From assembly GCA_022447605.1 (NCBI GenBank), contig JAKVBG010000013.1, forward strand, positions 36,741 through 100,740: a stretch of DNA of 64,000 nt, read 5' to 3'. The notes beneath the pieces are model-generated. The model searched no databases and was not told the origin of the DNA. It saw only the letters and a list, made by a program, of their open reading frames with translations. The translations under genes were made by a program, and so were the position numbers. Of this stretch, positions 16,656 through 26,007 are shown one piece after another. The stretch is from Mariniblastus sp. (GTDB lineage Bacteria; Planctomycetota; Planctomycetia; Pirellulales; Pirellulaceae). Numbering within the stretch: position 1 is the stretch's first letter; each line of letters starts with the position of its first letter.

Positions 16656-19600
16656 ATGACGTTTGCCCGTTGCCTGTTCACCCGAATGCTTTGCGTCGCG
16701 ATTTTCTTGCTGCCGACCCCTATGCTCGTCTGCGGGCAGGAAGATGCCCACCAAAAATTGACCGAGGCGACCCAGTTTCGGTCGATTGGACCGTTTCGTG
16801 GAGGTCGCTCGGCAGCCGTGACAGGTGTTCCTGGCAAGCCGATGTTGTATTACCAGGGGGCAGCCGGCGGAGGTGTCTGGAGAACCACCGATGGGGGATC
16901 GTCCTGGGAAAATCTATCGGACGGTTTTTTTGGTGGCTCCATCGGTGCCATCGAAGTGGCTCCCTCGGACCCCAACATTATCTATGTTGGTGGTGGCGAG
17001 GTGACCGTGCGGGGGAATGTTTCGCACGGCTATGGCATGTGGAAATCATATGACGGTGGTCAAACCTGGAAAGAATCCGGTCTGCAAGATTCCCGCCGCA
17101 TTCCCAGAATTCGTGTCCATCCTACCAACCCGGATCTGGTCTATGCCGCCGTGCTGGGACATTTGCACGGACCGAATCAGGAGCGAGGTGTTTATCGCAG
17201 CCGCGATGGCGGTGCCAGCTGGGAGCGGATTCTGTTTGTCAGCGAGGAAGCGGGAGCGGTCGATCTGGTGATCGATCCCAACAACCCCCGTGTTCTCTAT
17301 GCATCGATGTGGAAAGTGAAACGTACACCCTATAGCCTGGAGAGTGGCGGTGAGGGTTCGGGTATCTGGAAGAGTACAGATGGAGGTGATCACTGGACGG
17401 ATATCAGTCGCAACAACGGATTGCCTAAAGGACCGCTGGGCATCAGTGGGGTCACGGTTTCCCCGGTCGATTCGAATCGGGTTTGGGCGATCGTCGAGGC
17501 CCCCGAGGGAGGCCTGTTTCGCAGCGATGACGCTGGTAAGACCTGGAAACGGGTGAATGACGAACGAAAATTGCGCCAGCGGGCCTGGTACTATACCCGG
17601 GTCTATGCCGGTCCCCAGAACATCGATGAAGTCTACGTACTCAATGTGAGGTTCTGGCGGTCTACCGACGGGGGAAGCACCTTTAGCAGTATCTCCACGC
17701 CGCACGGCGATCACCACGATTTGTGGATTGCTCCCGAGGATCCTGACCGTATGGCGATTGCTGATGATGGTGGGGCTCAGGTCAGTTACAGTCGTGGCAA
17801 GAGTTGGTCGACCTACATGAACCAGCCGACTGCCCAGTTTTACCGCGTGACGACTGACAACCATTTTCCCTACCGGATTTACGGTGCCCAGCAAGACAAT
17901 TCCACCGTCCGCATCCGGCATCGAACGGATCGCGGTTCGATCGGAGAGCGTGACTGGGAACCGACGGCCGGTGGTGAGAGTGGTCATATTGCGCCCGATC
18001 CGGTCGAGCCGGATATTGTCTACGGTGGTTCGTACGGCGGGTATTTGACGCGGATTGACCATCGCACGGGTGAGCGTCGAAATATCCACATCTGGCCCGA
18101 CAACCCGATGGGCCACGGGGCTGGCGATGGCAAATTCCGATTCCAGTGGAATTTCCCCATTTTCTTTTCCCACCATCATCCCGGCACGCTGTACGCGGCC
18201 GGCAACGTCCTGTTCAAGACGGAAGACGAAGGTGCTTCGTGGCAGCAGATTAGTCCCGATTTAACCCGCAACGATCCGTCGAAGCTCGGTTCGTCGGGAG
18301 GGCCTATTACCCAGGATAACACGAGTGTCGAATACTATTGCACCATCTTTGCAGCCTGTGAATCGCTGCATGAACCGGATGTGATATGGGTCGGTAGTGA
18401 TGACGGGCTGATCCATGTCACCCGTGATGGGGGGAAGAACTGGTCGAATGTGACACCTCCCGGAATGCCCGAGTGGATGCAGATCAACAGCATTGAGCCG
18501 CACCCGACTGAAAAGGGCGGATTGTACGTTGCCGGGACCCGTTATAAATCGGACGACTTCAAACCTTACCTTTACAAAACTACTGACTACGGGGCGACCT
18601 GGCAGCCCATCAACAACGGGATCGATCGCAAACACTTTACCCGCGTACTCCGCGCTGACCCGGTCCGGCCTGGTCAATTGTTCGCCGGGACTGAAAGTGG
18701 CTTGTACATTTCGACGGATGACGGTGAGCACTGGCAGCCGTTTCAATGCAATCTTCCCGTTGTTCCGATTACCGACATGGTAATCAAGAATGATGACCTG
18801 GTGGTGGCTACCCAGGGACGCTCGTTCTGGGTCCTGGACGATCTTTCGTTGTTGCGGCAATGGAAGCCGGAGCTGCTGAAGAAACCGATGCACCTGTTCT
18901 CGGGTCGACCGGTTTATCGCATGGGAGGGGGCGGGTCTCGCCGTGCGAGTGCAACGGCCGGCCAGAACGTTCCTTCGGGGGTCGACTTGCATCTCCATTT
19001 GAAGGAAGCGGTCGACGAGAAGCACCCGATCCAGCTTGAGCTGACCGATGCCAAGGGCAACAGGGTCGGTTCCTACAGCACCAAGCCGGAAAAGAAACTC
19101 AAACAGAAAAAGTTGAACCTGTCTCCCGGCATGAACCTGGTCAACTGGGATATGCGGGTGCCGGGTGCGGAATCGTTTGAAGGTATGGTTTTGTGGGGAG
19201 GCGGATTGCAGGGGCCGCGGGTTGTGCCGGGCATTTACACGGCGACGCTGACCCAGGGAGATCATTCGGAAACGGTCGAGTTTGAAATTCGCAAGGACCC
19301 TCGTTGTTCGGTTTCGGACGAAGATCTACAGGCGCAGTTCGAGTTCCTGATCGGGGTGCGGGACAAACTGACGGAAACCCATGAGATGATCAAGCAACTG
19401 CGCGAGGTCAAAGGCCAAATCGATTCCCTCAGTCAACGCCTGAAGGGCGAGACTTACCAGGCCATCCGGGAGCAGGGTCAGGAAATTACCGATCGATTAT
19501 CAGCAATCGAAAAGAAACTTTACCAGACTCAAAACCAGAGCCCACAGGATCCGTTGAATTTTCCCATTCGTCTGAATAACCGACTCAGTTCATTGGTCGG

Positions 19601-19781
19601 CGTTGCCAGCATGGGCGACAATGCTCCGACGCGGCAGTCGATTGAAGTTCGCGATGTACTGGTGAGCGAAATCGACGCCCTGTTGGCGGAGGCCAAACAG
19701 ATCCTGTCCCAGGATGTTCAGGCTTTCAATCAAAAGGTCTCCGCGGCCAACGTGCCGGCGATTTTTGTTGATGACCAATAA
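16656..19781 (+). CDS. Exported Asp-box (BNR/VPS10-like) propeller protein
   Basis: About 1,041 residues from the ATG at 16656; the frame also has an upstream ATG at 16608. A signal peptide ends near 'L-V-C-G-Q'. About ten Asp-box motifs of the type 'S/T-x-D-G-G-x-x-W' run through the first 700 residues, which should build one or two beta-propellers as in sortilin/VPS10-like and sialidase-like proteins. Such proteins are commonly annotated as glycosyl hydrolases of BNR type, but I see no sialidase FRIP or catalytic Glu/Arg set, so enzymatic activity is not supported. The C-terminal 250 residues contain an Ig-like strand region and a probable coiled coil ('L-R-E-V-K-G-Q-I-D-S-L'). It is likely periplasmic or cell-surface. 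Confidence 0.85.
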   Translation: MTFARCLFTRMLCVAIFLLPTPMLVCGQEDAHQKLTEATQFRSIGPFRGGRSAAVTGVPGKPMLYYQGAAGGGVWRTTDGGSSWENLSDGFFGGSIGAIEVAPSDPNIIYVGGGEVTVRGNVSHGYGMWKSYDGGQTWKESGLQDSRRIPRIRVHPTNPDLVYAAVLGHLHGPNQERGVYRSRDGGASWERILFVSEEAGAVDLVIDPNNPRVLYASMWKVKRTPYSLESGGEGSGIWKSTDGGDHWTDISRNNGLPKGPLGISGVTVSPVDSNRVWAIVEAPEGGLFRSDDAGKTWKRVNDERKLRQRAWYYTRVYAGPQNIDEVYVLNVRFWRSTDGGSTFSSISTPHGDHHDLWIAPEDPDRMAIADDGGAQVSYSRGKSWSTYMNQPTAQFYRVTTDNHFPYRIYGAQQDNSTVRIRHRTDRGSIGERDWEPTAGGESGHIAPDPVEPDIVYGGSYGGYLTRIDHRTGERRNIHIWPDNPMGHGAGDGKFRFQWNFPIFFSHHHPGTLYAAGNVLFKTEDEGASWQQISPDLTRNDPSKLGSSGGPITQDNTSVEYYCTIFAACESLHEPDVIWVGSDDGLIHVTRDGGKNWSNVTPPGMPEWMQINSIEPHPTEKGGLYVAGTRYKSDDFKPYLYKTTDYGATWQPINNGIDRKHFTRVLRADPVRPGQLFAGTESGLYISTDDGEHWQPFQCNLPVVPITDMVIKNDDLVVATQGRSFWVLDDLSLLRQWKPELLKKPMHLFSGRPVYRMGGGGSRRASATAGQNVPSGVDLHLHLKEAVDEKHPIQLELTDAKGNRVGSYSTKPEKKLKQKKLNLSPGMNLVNWDMRVPGAESFEGMVLWGGGLQGPRVVPGIYTATLTQGDHSETVEFEIRKDPRCSVSDEDLQAQFEFLIGVRDKLTETHEMIKQLREVKGQIDSLSQRLKGETYQAIREQGQEITDRLSAIEKKLYQTQNQSPQDPLNFPIRLNNRLSSLVGVASMGDNAPTRQSIEVRDVLVSEIDALLAEAKQILSQDVQAFNQKVSAANVPAIFVDDQ

Positions 19782-19995
19782 GGTTCCTGTGCCAAGGAAA
19801 CGGGTGACAGCCTGTCCGGAAATCCAGTTCAATCTTCTCTTCGACCGGTCTGAATCGACCGGGGCCGGGCCATTTTCCCGCTTTTTTGGATTTGTCGGTA
19901 TTTGGTCAGGGCACTACAATAAAGTGGCTTGGTTTGGGATCCGATAGCAGATGCGTCTGCAGGATGACCCAGGCGTGGCGATTGAAGGGGCGCTC

Positions 19996-20322
19996 ATGGA
20001 AACAACGGTAATCGTCAAGAATGGTCAATTGCCGGAGTCGGTTCAGGATATCCTCCGACACAAGGCCTCGAAGCTACCGCGATTTTTTGATCGAACTACG
20101 CTCATCCAAGTCATTGTCGATATGCGACATGCTCAACCCAAAGTCGAGATCATCGTTTCAGCCGAAGAAGTGAATGATTTTTTTGCGAACGATTCTGGCA
20201 CCAACGTTGTAAGTGCATTTGATGGTGCGTTGAACAAGATAGAAATTCAATTAAAGAAACACAAAGAAAAACGAAAGGGTCACCGCGGCTCCGAACCCAA
20301 AATCGACCTTTCATCAGAGTGA
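19996..20322 (+). CDS. hpf: Ribosome hibernation promoting factor (HPF/YfiA family)
   Basis: The 108-residue protein begins at the ATG at 19996, preceded by AAGGGG. It has the HPF pattern: an N-terminal strand 'V-I-V-K-N-G-Q-L', a helix ('I-L-R-H-K-A-S-K-L-P'), a strand 'Q-V-I-V-D-M' with 'V-E-I-I-V-S', and a second helix with many Lys and Arg. HPF binds the 30S decoding region and silences ribosomes in stationary phase. This is a short form without the C-terminal dimerisation domain of long HPF. It is followed by ptsN and an HPr gene, the classic rpoN-hpf-ptsN-HPr order, but rpoN is not here. Confidence 0.88.
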   Translation: METTVIVKNGQLPESVQDILRHKASKLPRFFDRTTLIQVIVDMRHAQPKVEIIVSAEEVNDFFANDSGTNVVSAFDGALNKIEIQLKKHKEKRKGHRGSEPKIDLSSE

Positions 20323-20421
20323 TGGAATGAGTTGGGTTGCCTGCTTGTAGTTGGTGGTTTGCCGCCGAGTACATGGGCCAGGATGCGGACGGGTTGATCC
20401 ACAACCGACAAGGATTTATTT

Positions 20422-20898
20422 ATGAAGTTTTCCGATTTTGTTAAAACCGAGTCGATTCAGGCGGAACTGAACGCGGATGACAAAGAAGGTGTCATTCGTG
20501 AATTGGTTACCAGTCTGATCGATAACGGCCAGTTGAGTGGCGACGAATATGAAAATATTGTCCAAGCCATTCTGGAGCGTGAAAAGCTGGGAAGCACGGG
20601 CATAGGGCGCGGTATCGCCGTTCCCCATACCAAGCACCCCAGTGTTCAAGACATTGTTGGCACCGTGGGTGTCAGCAGTAGCGGGGTAGCGTTTGAAAGC
20701 CTGGATGGTGAAAAGGTCCAGTTGTTTTTCATGCTTATCTCGCCACTCGATCGTCGCAACGATCACCTCAAAGCTTTGGAAAATATTTCCAAGCAATTGC
20801 AAGACGATACGTTTTGTCGATTTTTGAAACAGTCAAAGTCGGCAGAAGATGTCCAGCAGATTCTCGAAGAAGCGGACAACAATCAATTTGTTTCTTGA
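20422..20898 (+). CDS. ptsN: PTS EIIA-type regulator (PtsN-like)
   Basis: The 158-residue protein fits the fructose/nitrogen EIIA domain. The phosphoryl-accepting histidine is probably His69 in 'G-I-A-V-P-H-T-K', the family's diagnostic site, followed by 'L-F-F-M-L-I-S-P' and 'H-L-K-A-L-E-N-I-S-K'. EIIA-Ntr receives phosphate from HPr-type proteins and regulates transport and metabolism rather than transporting sugar itself. No EIIB or EIIC domain is fused or adjacent. It lies about 100 bases after hpf and just before the HPr gene. Confidence 0.92.
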   Translation: MKFSDFVKTESIQAELNADDKEGVIRELVTSLIDNGQLSGDEYENIVQAILEREKLGSTGIGRGIAVPHTKHPSVQDIVGTVGVSSSGVAFESLDGEKVQLFFMLISPLDRRNDHLKALENISKQLQDDTFCRFLKQSKSAEDVQQILEEADNNQFVS

Positions 20899-20924
20899 AC
20901 ATGGGTGATTGCTGCGGCAGATCT

Positions 20925-21215
20925 ATGCCAGACTCTACCTTCCGAACATCTGTAACCATTCAAAATGCCCAGGGCCTGCATATGCGCCCCGCATATTTGT
21001 TTGCAGAGACAGCGGCTCGATTTGACAGTCAAATCGAGGTAGAGAAAGACGATATTCGAATTGACGGCAAGAGTGTACTTTCGATTCTGACACTGGGTGC
21101 GGCCCAAGGATCAGAAGTGAGTATTCAGGCCACCGGAAGTGATGCTCAGGACGCCATTCATGCGTTGGAGCAACTAGTCGTTTCCGGATTTAACATGACC
21201 CGCGGGGAAGCCTGA
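20925..21215 (+). CDS. HPr-family phosphocarrier protein
   Basis: The protein has 96 residues from the ATG at 20925; an upstream ATG at 20901 would add eight. It contains the HPr active site 'N-A-Q-G-L-H-M-R-P-A' with His19 as the phosphorylated residue. Ser50 in 'G-K-S-V-L' aligns with the regulatory Ser46 site of Gram-positive HPr, which would allow control by an HPr kinase if one exists elsewhere. It follows ptsN closely, so phosphate relay from HPr to EIIA is likely. No ptsI is visible in the window. It is cytosolic. Confidence 0.93.
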   Translation: MPDSTFRTSVTIQNAQGLHMRPAYLFAETAARFDSQIEVEKDDIRIDGKSVLSILTLGAAQGSEVSIQATGSDAQDAIHALEQLVVSGFNMTRGEA

Positions 21216-21824
21216 CGCGGGATCGTTCGTTCGAATTAAATGACCGTCATAGATCTTTCAGCATTACCTTTGTTGAACCGGTTTGACCTGGAGTTTTGAC
21301 AAAGATGATCGATTGGATCCATTCTGATCAGCCCGGCCTTAATGGCCGACGTGTCTGGAAACATCCCGCACAGGGTGTTTCGGGAGCCGTCGGTAATGGG
21401 TGGCTGGGCTGGCCGTCACGATCCGATGCCAGGTCCGTCATGGTGCGGCCCGCGGTGATGACCGCTGGAAAAAGAACCCTCTGGGCCACGAGTGAGAAGA
21501 GAGAGTCCCGCTCGCCCCGGCCATGCAATGAAAACATCAGACTATTGACAGCGCGGGGAGCCTTGAGATGCGTGGTGGATGGCATAGCCAAAAGCCAGCC
21601 CGCATTGCCGAGCTCCCCTCCGAGAGATTGTACATGTGGCATGTCTCGCAGGATCCCGACAACGGGGTGCCTGAATGAGCCGCCTGCAATCCAAAGGCCA
21701 ATCCCCATGCTTGTATCCTTGCAGTCCTGCAAGGAACGGGGGCAGGCCACCACCGATTTACTTAGCAAAGCAAACAAACCCGGGCGGCGCCATGGCAGCG
21801 CACGCCCCATTGAAAGACAGACTT
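21216..21824. other. Long structured leader region before RNase E/G gene
   Basis: About 609 bases separate the HPr stop from the RNase E/G start. The plus-strand frame can stay open (from 21296 or 21675) but its composition is not protein-like. Several possible hairpins can be seen, including CCTTGCA-GTCC-TGCAAGG near 21717-21734, GGCC-TTAAT-GGCC near 21336-21348 and GAAACA...TGTTTC near 21358-21381. In enterobacteria rne has a long 5' leader that mediates autoregulation; a similar role here is inference. It could also be a separate small RNA. Confidence 0.45.
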
Positions 21825-23498
21825 ATGAAAAAGGAAATGTTGATCAACGCATCGCAGGCGGAAGAATGCCGGATCGCGATTGTTGAAAACGGACGCCTCG
21901 AAGAACTTTATGTCGAGCGCGCCAGCCAAGACAATTATGTCGGCAATATCTACAAGGGAAAAATCGTCAACTTGGAGCCAAGTATCCAAGCCGTCTTTGT
22001 CGATTTTGGAGTGGGGCGGAATGGTTTTCTGCACATCAGTGATGTCGAGCCCCGTTATTTTCGACAGGGCGGTTATGACCCGGACGAGATGATGCGCGAG
22101 GAGGCGCGTCAAAATCGAATCGCCGAACGGCAAGGTCGTCGACCACCTAACCGGGCCCACTCCCGTCCTCGGATCAAGCCTCCCATTCAGGAACTATTCC
22201 AGCGTGGGGACGAGGTTCTGGTGCAGGTCATCAAGGAGGGAATTGGCAATAAAGGTCCCACGCTTTCCACCTATATCAGTATCCCGGGACGGTATCTGGT
22301 CCTGATGCCTTCGCTGGGTCGCGTCGGTGTTTCCCGCAAAATTGAAGACGAGCAGGAACGGCGAAGGTTGAAGGATATTCTGTACGAGATCAATCCTCCC
22401 AAGGGGCTCGGTTTTATCGTGAGGACGGCTGGTGCCGGCCGTAACCGGAAAGAGCTTTCCAGGGACCTGGCCTACCTTCTCAGGCTCTGGAAAGTCATTG
22501 TGAAGCGTGTCAAAGAGGAACCGGCTCCCGTCGATATCTACGAAGAAAGCGACATGATCATTCGCACCATTCGAGATATCGTGACCTCAGATATCGACAA
22601 GATCGTGGTTGATCGACAGTCGGCCTTTGACCGGGCGCGGGAGTTCTTGAGGCTGGTCATGCCGCGACAGACAAGCAAGCTGGAACTCTATAAAGGTCGT
22701 GACCCTCTGTTTCACAACTTCAAACTAGAAGACGAGATCGCCAATATTCACTCTCGCGAAGTGGCACTGCCTGACGGGGGTTCGATCGTGATTGACCAAA
22801 CAGAAGCCCTGGTAGCTATTGACGTGAACAGTGGCAACTTCAGGATTGATGATTCCGCCGAGGAGACGGCTTATCGCCTGAACCTGGCAGCGGCCAAGGA
22901 GATCGCGCGGCAATTGAGGTTGCGCGACCTGGGTGGCGTGATTGTGAATGACTTCATCGATATGCGAAAAGAACGCCATCGCCGAGGACTCGAAAGAGAA
23001 CTGCGGGATCTTACGAAACGTGATCGGGCCAGGACAAAAATTCTCCGTACCAGCCCGTTTGGCCTGGTGGAAATGACGCGACAACGGATTCGTCCGGGTT
23101 TGAAACGAAGTTTTTATAAGGCCTGTCCTTGTTGTTCGAACGGTTCGGTCAAAACGGAAGAGAGCATGGCTTTGGAAGTCGTTCGCATGCTGCACCTGGC
23201 AACCCAGCAAACCAAGTGCAGCACGGTCACCGTGAAGGTGAACGACCAGGTCTCCCATTTCCTGAACAACCAGAAACGACGAGAAGTGGCGGAACTGGAA
23301 GAGAAAGGAAGCATGGAGATCCACATTCGCGGTAGCGAAAATCTATTTCCCGAACATCTGGAGGTCGATTGCCGGGATGAAAAGGGGAACCAGGTCCGTT
23401 TGCCCAGATTGGGGACTCCGGGTCCGGCCCGAGCGACTGGGACAACGCCGGCTGCCAGAACGGGTGGACGAAGCAGGAAATCGCATTCGAATGCCTGA
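21825..23498 (+). CDS. rng: Ribonuclease E/G family endoribonuclease
   Basis: The 557-residue protein begins at the ATG at 21825, where similarity to the family begins ('M-L-I-N-A-S-Q-A-E-E-C-R-I-A'). It has the S1 RNA-binding region ('N-I-Y-K-G-K-I', 'A-V-F-V-D-F-G'), then the RNase H/DNase I-like catalytic core with 'A-I-D-V-N-S-G' and 'I-V-N-D-F-I-D-M' supplying the metal-binding Asp pair, then the C-P-C-C zinc-link motif. RNase E/G cleaves single-stranded RNA near 5' monophosphates in mRNA decay and rRNA maturation. It lacks the long unstructured degradosome scaffold of E. coli RNase E and is closer in length to RNase G, but carries a basic insertion in the S1 region ('R-R-P-P-N-R-A-H-S'). 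Confidence 0.93.
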   Translation: MKKEMLINASQAEECRIAIVENGRLEELYVERASQDNYVGNIYKGKIVNLEPSIQAVFVDFGVGRNGFLHISDVEPRYFRQGGYDPDEMMREEARQNRIAERQGRRPPNRAHSRPRIKPPIQELFQRGDEVLVQVIKEGIGNKGPTLSTYISIPGRYLVLMPSLGRVGVSRKIEDEQERRRLKDILYEINPPKGLGFIVRTAGAGRNRKELSRDLAYLLRLWKVIVKRVKEEPAPVDIYEESDMIIRTIRDIVTSDIDKIVVDRQSAFDRAREFLRLVMPRQTSKLELYKGRDPLFHNFKLEDEIANIHSREVALPDGGSIVIDQTEALVAIDVNSGNFRIDDSAEETAYRLNLAAAKEIARQLRLRDLGGVIVNDFIDMRKERHRRGLERELRDLTKRDRARTKILRTSPFGLVEMTRQRIRPGLKRSFYKACPCCSNGSVKTEESMALEVVRMLHLATQQTKCSTVTVKVNDQVSHFLNNQKRREVAELEEKGSMEIHIRGSENLFPEHLEVDCRDEKGNQVRLPRLGTPGPARATGTTPAARTGGRSRKSHSNA

Positions 23499-23541
23499 GC
23501 GATTGCCATGAGCTGATCGATTGTTCGATCGGCGCAAAAAA

Positions 23542-23568
23542 AGAGCCGCGACACTGGGTCGCGGCTCT
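23542..23568 (-). terminator. Rho-independent terminator of the RTX gene
   Basis: An 11-bp perfect stem (AGAGCCGCGAC at 23542-23552 paired with 23558-23568) with a 5-base loop has seven A on its left. Read on the minus strand this is a stem followed by U7, 19 bases after the RTX gene stop. It may also slow transcription arriving from rng on the plus strand. Confidence 0.9.
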
Positions 23569-23586
23569 GTCTGTTTCGTGTTGGAT

Positions 23587-26007
23587 TTAGAATACCTCGA
23601 GTGCTTCGAACAGGCTGTCAACTACATTGATCTTGTTGATAACAAACTGTTTTTCGGCACTGGCATTTTCAGTGAAGTACAGCTTCCAGACGCTGCCCCA
23701 GTCTTCGGATGGATTCCAGGTTCCAAATTGTTCTGAGAAATGCGCCGTTTTGCGATACCACCAATCGTTGTCACCCGATCGGTTGAAGTACTGCAGGTCA
23801 TCCGGCAAGTCCTGTTGCCATGATGAAATCGTAACAAACTGATTCCACAAGGCTCCCTTGTTGGGAAGGACTCCGGTAATTTCATCTGCTCCGGCCCAGT
23901 TGTGAGCAAATTCACGTGGCATCTCGGCAACGTGCAAAGCGTTGGCGCTCGCATCAAACTCATTCCAGTCAGCGAAACTGATCTGCCGTTCGTAACGAAC
24001 CACTGGTTCGTACTGGCCTGTTTGGGGATTGTACTGCGAATCCGTATAGGTCTGCAGGACGTTGGTCCCCAGTCGCTGAGATACCGGCAAAGTCATTTCC
24101 TTGATCATGACGATCGGGTCGACTGCGACCGAGTCCTTCAGGAGACGTGTGTTGTCGGTACGCAGGTGCAACTGCTCCATGCCCAAGTCCATGACTTCCA
24201 TTTCGGCATCGGTCCAAGCGGCCGTGCCGTCTCGGAACATCACCTTCGCATCGTGGACTTCCACGTTCCTGACATCGTCCTGGGAGTAGACCAGCAGGCG
24301 GTCCTTGCCGGGACCTCCATTGAGGACGTCAACATCACCCACACCGCTTACCAGGCTGTCATTGCCCAGTTCGCCATACAGGGCGTCGGCCCCTCCCTCG
24401 CCATACAGGCGATCATAGTCATTTCCGCCGTGCAGTTCGTCGTTATCCGGACCACCCCGCAAGACGTCTCGTTGGTTGCCTCCGTAGATCAGGTCTTCAC
24501 CCGCGTTCCCGTTGATCCGGTCAATTCCGTCTTGGCCAAAAAGGAAATCATTATCATTGCCACCGCTGATCACGTCATCGTCCGCTCCACCATAGGCGTA
24601 GTCGACGCCGCCCTGACCGTAAATGGTGTCGTTGCCCACATCGCCTGTCAGGAGGTCGTTGTCCGAGCCGCCGTACAGGGAGTCGTCACCGGTTCCACCA
24701 TAAACCTTGTCGGCGCCACTGCTGCCGTAAACCTGGTCATCGCCAGCCTGGCCGGCGAGCGTATCATCGCCTCCTTCACCATCGATAAAGTCGGCTCCGT
24801 CGCCACCATAGATCGTGTCGTCCTGCGGTCCACCCAGAATGGAGTCGTTCCCCTGGTCGCCGGTGATCCTGTCCTCGCCACCGTTCCCCTGGATGACATC
24901 GTTACCGGCCTGTCCAGCGATAACATCATCGCCGGCGTTCCCCTGGATGTTGTCATTGTTTTCGTTACCGTACAGGAAGTCGTTGTCGGCCCCGCCGGTA
25001 ATCGTATCATTACCGAATTGTCCGAAAATTCGGTCGGAACCCGCATCGCCGTTCAGGTTGTCATTGCCGAAACCGCCCCATACTTCATCATTGCCATCGT
25101 TGGCGTAAACCAGGTCGTCACCATCGCCGGCAATGACCAGGTCCGCATCATCACCGCCGTAGATCGCGTCATTCCCACCCGAACCAAACAGGTCGTCCGA
25201 ACCACCCTGTCCGTAGAGGACATCGTCGTCGTTGCCTCCCACGATTTTGTCGAGGCCATCACCACCTCGAATCGTGTCATTGCCATTGTTACCATTCAGG
25301 TTGTCGTCACCGTCGTTCCCCTGGATGTTGTCGTCGTCGTTTTGGCCATAGATTTCGTCCAGGCCCGAACCGCCGATAATCGTATCGTTGCCGTCATAAC
25401 CGAAGGCAATATCATCGCCGTCGGCACAGTGCATGTAGTCATTACCGGTTCCGCCGTACAACGTGTCGTTACCGGCATCGGCAAACATGATGTCGTCATC
25501 AGCACCACCGTACAGGAAGTCGGCGCCTTCCCCCGCATGGATGACGTCTTCCCCGTTGTTGCCGCGGAGGCCGTCGTTCCCGAGATTACCGTACAGGTAG
25601 TCGGCCCCGTTCCCCCCCTGGAACTGGTCGCTGCTGCTCCCTCCGTACAGGTAATCGTTGCCGTTATGACCGAAAGCGGTAGAACCGATATCGGTTGTAT
25701 TCTTGAACCAGTCGTCACCTCCATAGCCGAAAAATTCGACCTGGGTAACGAGTGATTTTGTAAAATCTAGCTGGCCGACACCGTTGACACCGTTGAATGA
25801 GACGGTGACGTTGCCCGGGCTGACCGAATCGAAAACACGGACCGCATCTCTTTCCGCACTACCATCGATCGTGATAACGCCGGTGACATCGTTGAAGCTG
25901 ATACCAGCCAACAGGTTCTTTTGTTCCAGCAGTTCGTAGGAACTCTCGTTAATGATGGGGCGCGATCGTTTGGTTTGCCGTTTGGTTTTCTTGGCGGACC
26001 GAAACAT
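23587..26007 (-). CDS. Secreted RTX calcium-binding repeat protein, LEPR-type N-terminus
   Basis: The 806-residue protein starts at the ATG at 26007, which has GGAG upstream on the minus strand; the frame continues 21 residues further. The N-terminus is strongly basic, then 'Y-E-L-L-E-Q-K-N-L-L-A-G', which resembles the planctomycete LEPR-x-LL sorting motif. From about residue 105 to 570 there are dozens of Asp/Gly-rich nonapeptides of the RTX type, which fold into a calcium-filled beta-roll and suit a secreted adhesin or matrix protein. The last 230 residues are not RTX. They contain 'R-E-F-A-H-N-W' and 'N-P-S-E-D-W', which look like a degenerate HExxH zincin core. The gene ends in a strong terminator. 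Confidence 0.88.
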   Translation of the reverse strand: MFRSAKKTKRQTKRSRPIINESSYELLEQKNLLAGISFNDVTGVITIDGSAERDAVRVFDSVSPGNVTVSFNGVNGVGQLDFTKSLVTQVEFFGYGGDDWFKNTTDIGSTAFGHNGNDYLYGGSSSDQFQGGNGADYLYGNLGNDGLRGNNGEDVIHAGEGADFLYGGADDDIMFADAGNDTLYGGTGNDYMHCADGDDIAFGYDGNDTIIGGSGLDEIYGQNDDDNIQGNDGDDNLNGNNGNDTIRGGDGLDKIVGGNDDDVLYGQGGSDDLFGSGGNDAIYGGDDADLVIAGDGDDLVYANDGNDEVWGGFGNDNLNGDAGSDRIFGQFGNDTITGGADNDFLYGNENNDNIQGNAGDDVIAGQAGNDVIQGNGGEDRITGDQGNDSILGGPQDDTIYGGDGADFIDGEGGDDTLAGQAGDDQVYGSSGADKVYGGTGDDSLYGGSDNDLLTGDVGNDTIYGQGGVDYAYGGADDDVISGGNDNDFLFGQDGIDRINGNAGEDLIYGGNQRDVLRGGPDNDELHGGNDYDRLYGEGGADALYGELGNDSLVSGVGDVDVLNGGPGKDRLLVYSQDDVRNVEVHDAKVMFRDGTAAWTDAEMEVMDLGMEQLHLRTDNTRLLKDSVAVDPIVMIKEMTLPVSQRLGTNVLQTYTDSQYNPQTGQYEPVVRYERQISFADWNEFDASANALHVAEMPREFAHNWAGADEITGVLPNKGALWNQFVTISSWQQDLPDDLQYFNRSGDNDWWYRKTAHFSEQFGTWNPSEDWGSVWKLYFTENASAEKQFVINKINVVDSLFEALEVF

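Noticed and set aside
21296..21886. A 196-codon open frame before the RNase E/G gene.
   Set aside because: It overlaps the true RNase E/G start, and its composition is not protein-like.
23902..25755. A 617-codon open frame on the plus strand opposite the RTX gene.
   Set aside because: It is a shadow of the Asp/Gly-rich repeats; the translation is a monotonous Val/Ile/Asp pattern without any domain, and codon phasing matches the minus-strand gene.
23587..26007. Periodic DNA repeats that could suggest a CRISPR array.
   Set aside because: The period follows nine-codon RTX units in one reading frame and the units vary at wobble positions. There are no identical direct repeats with unique spacers.
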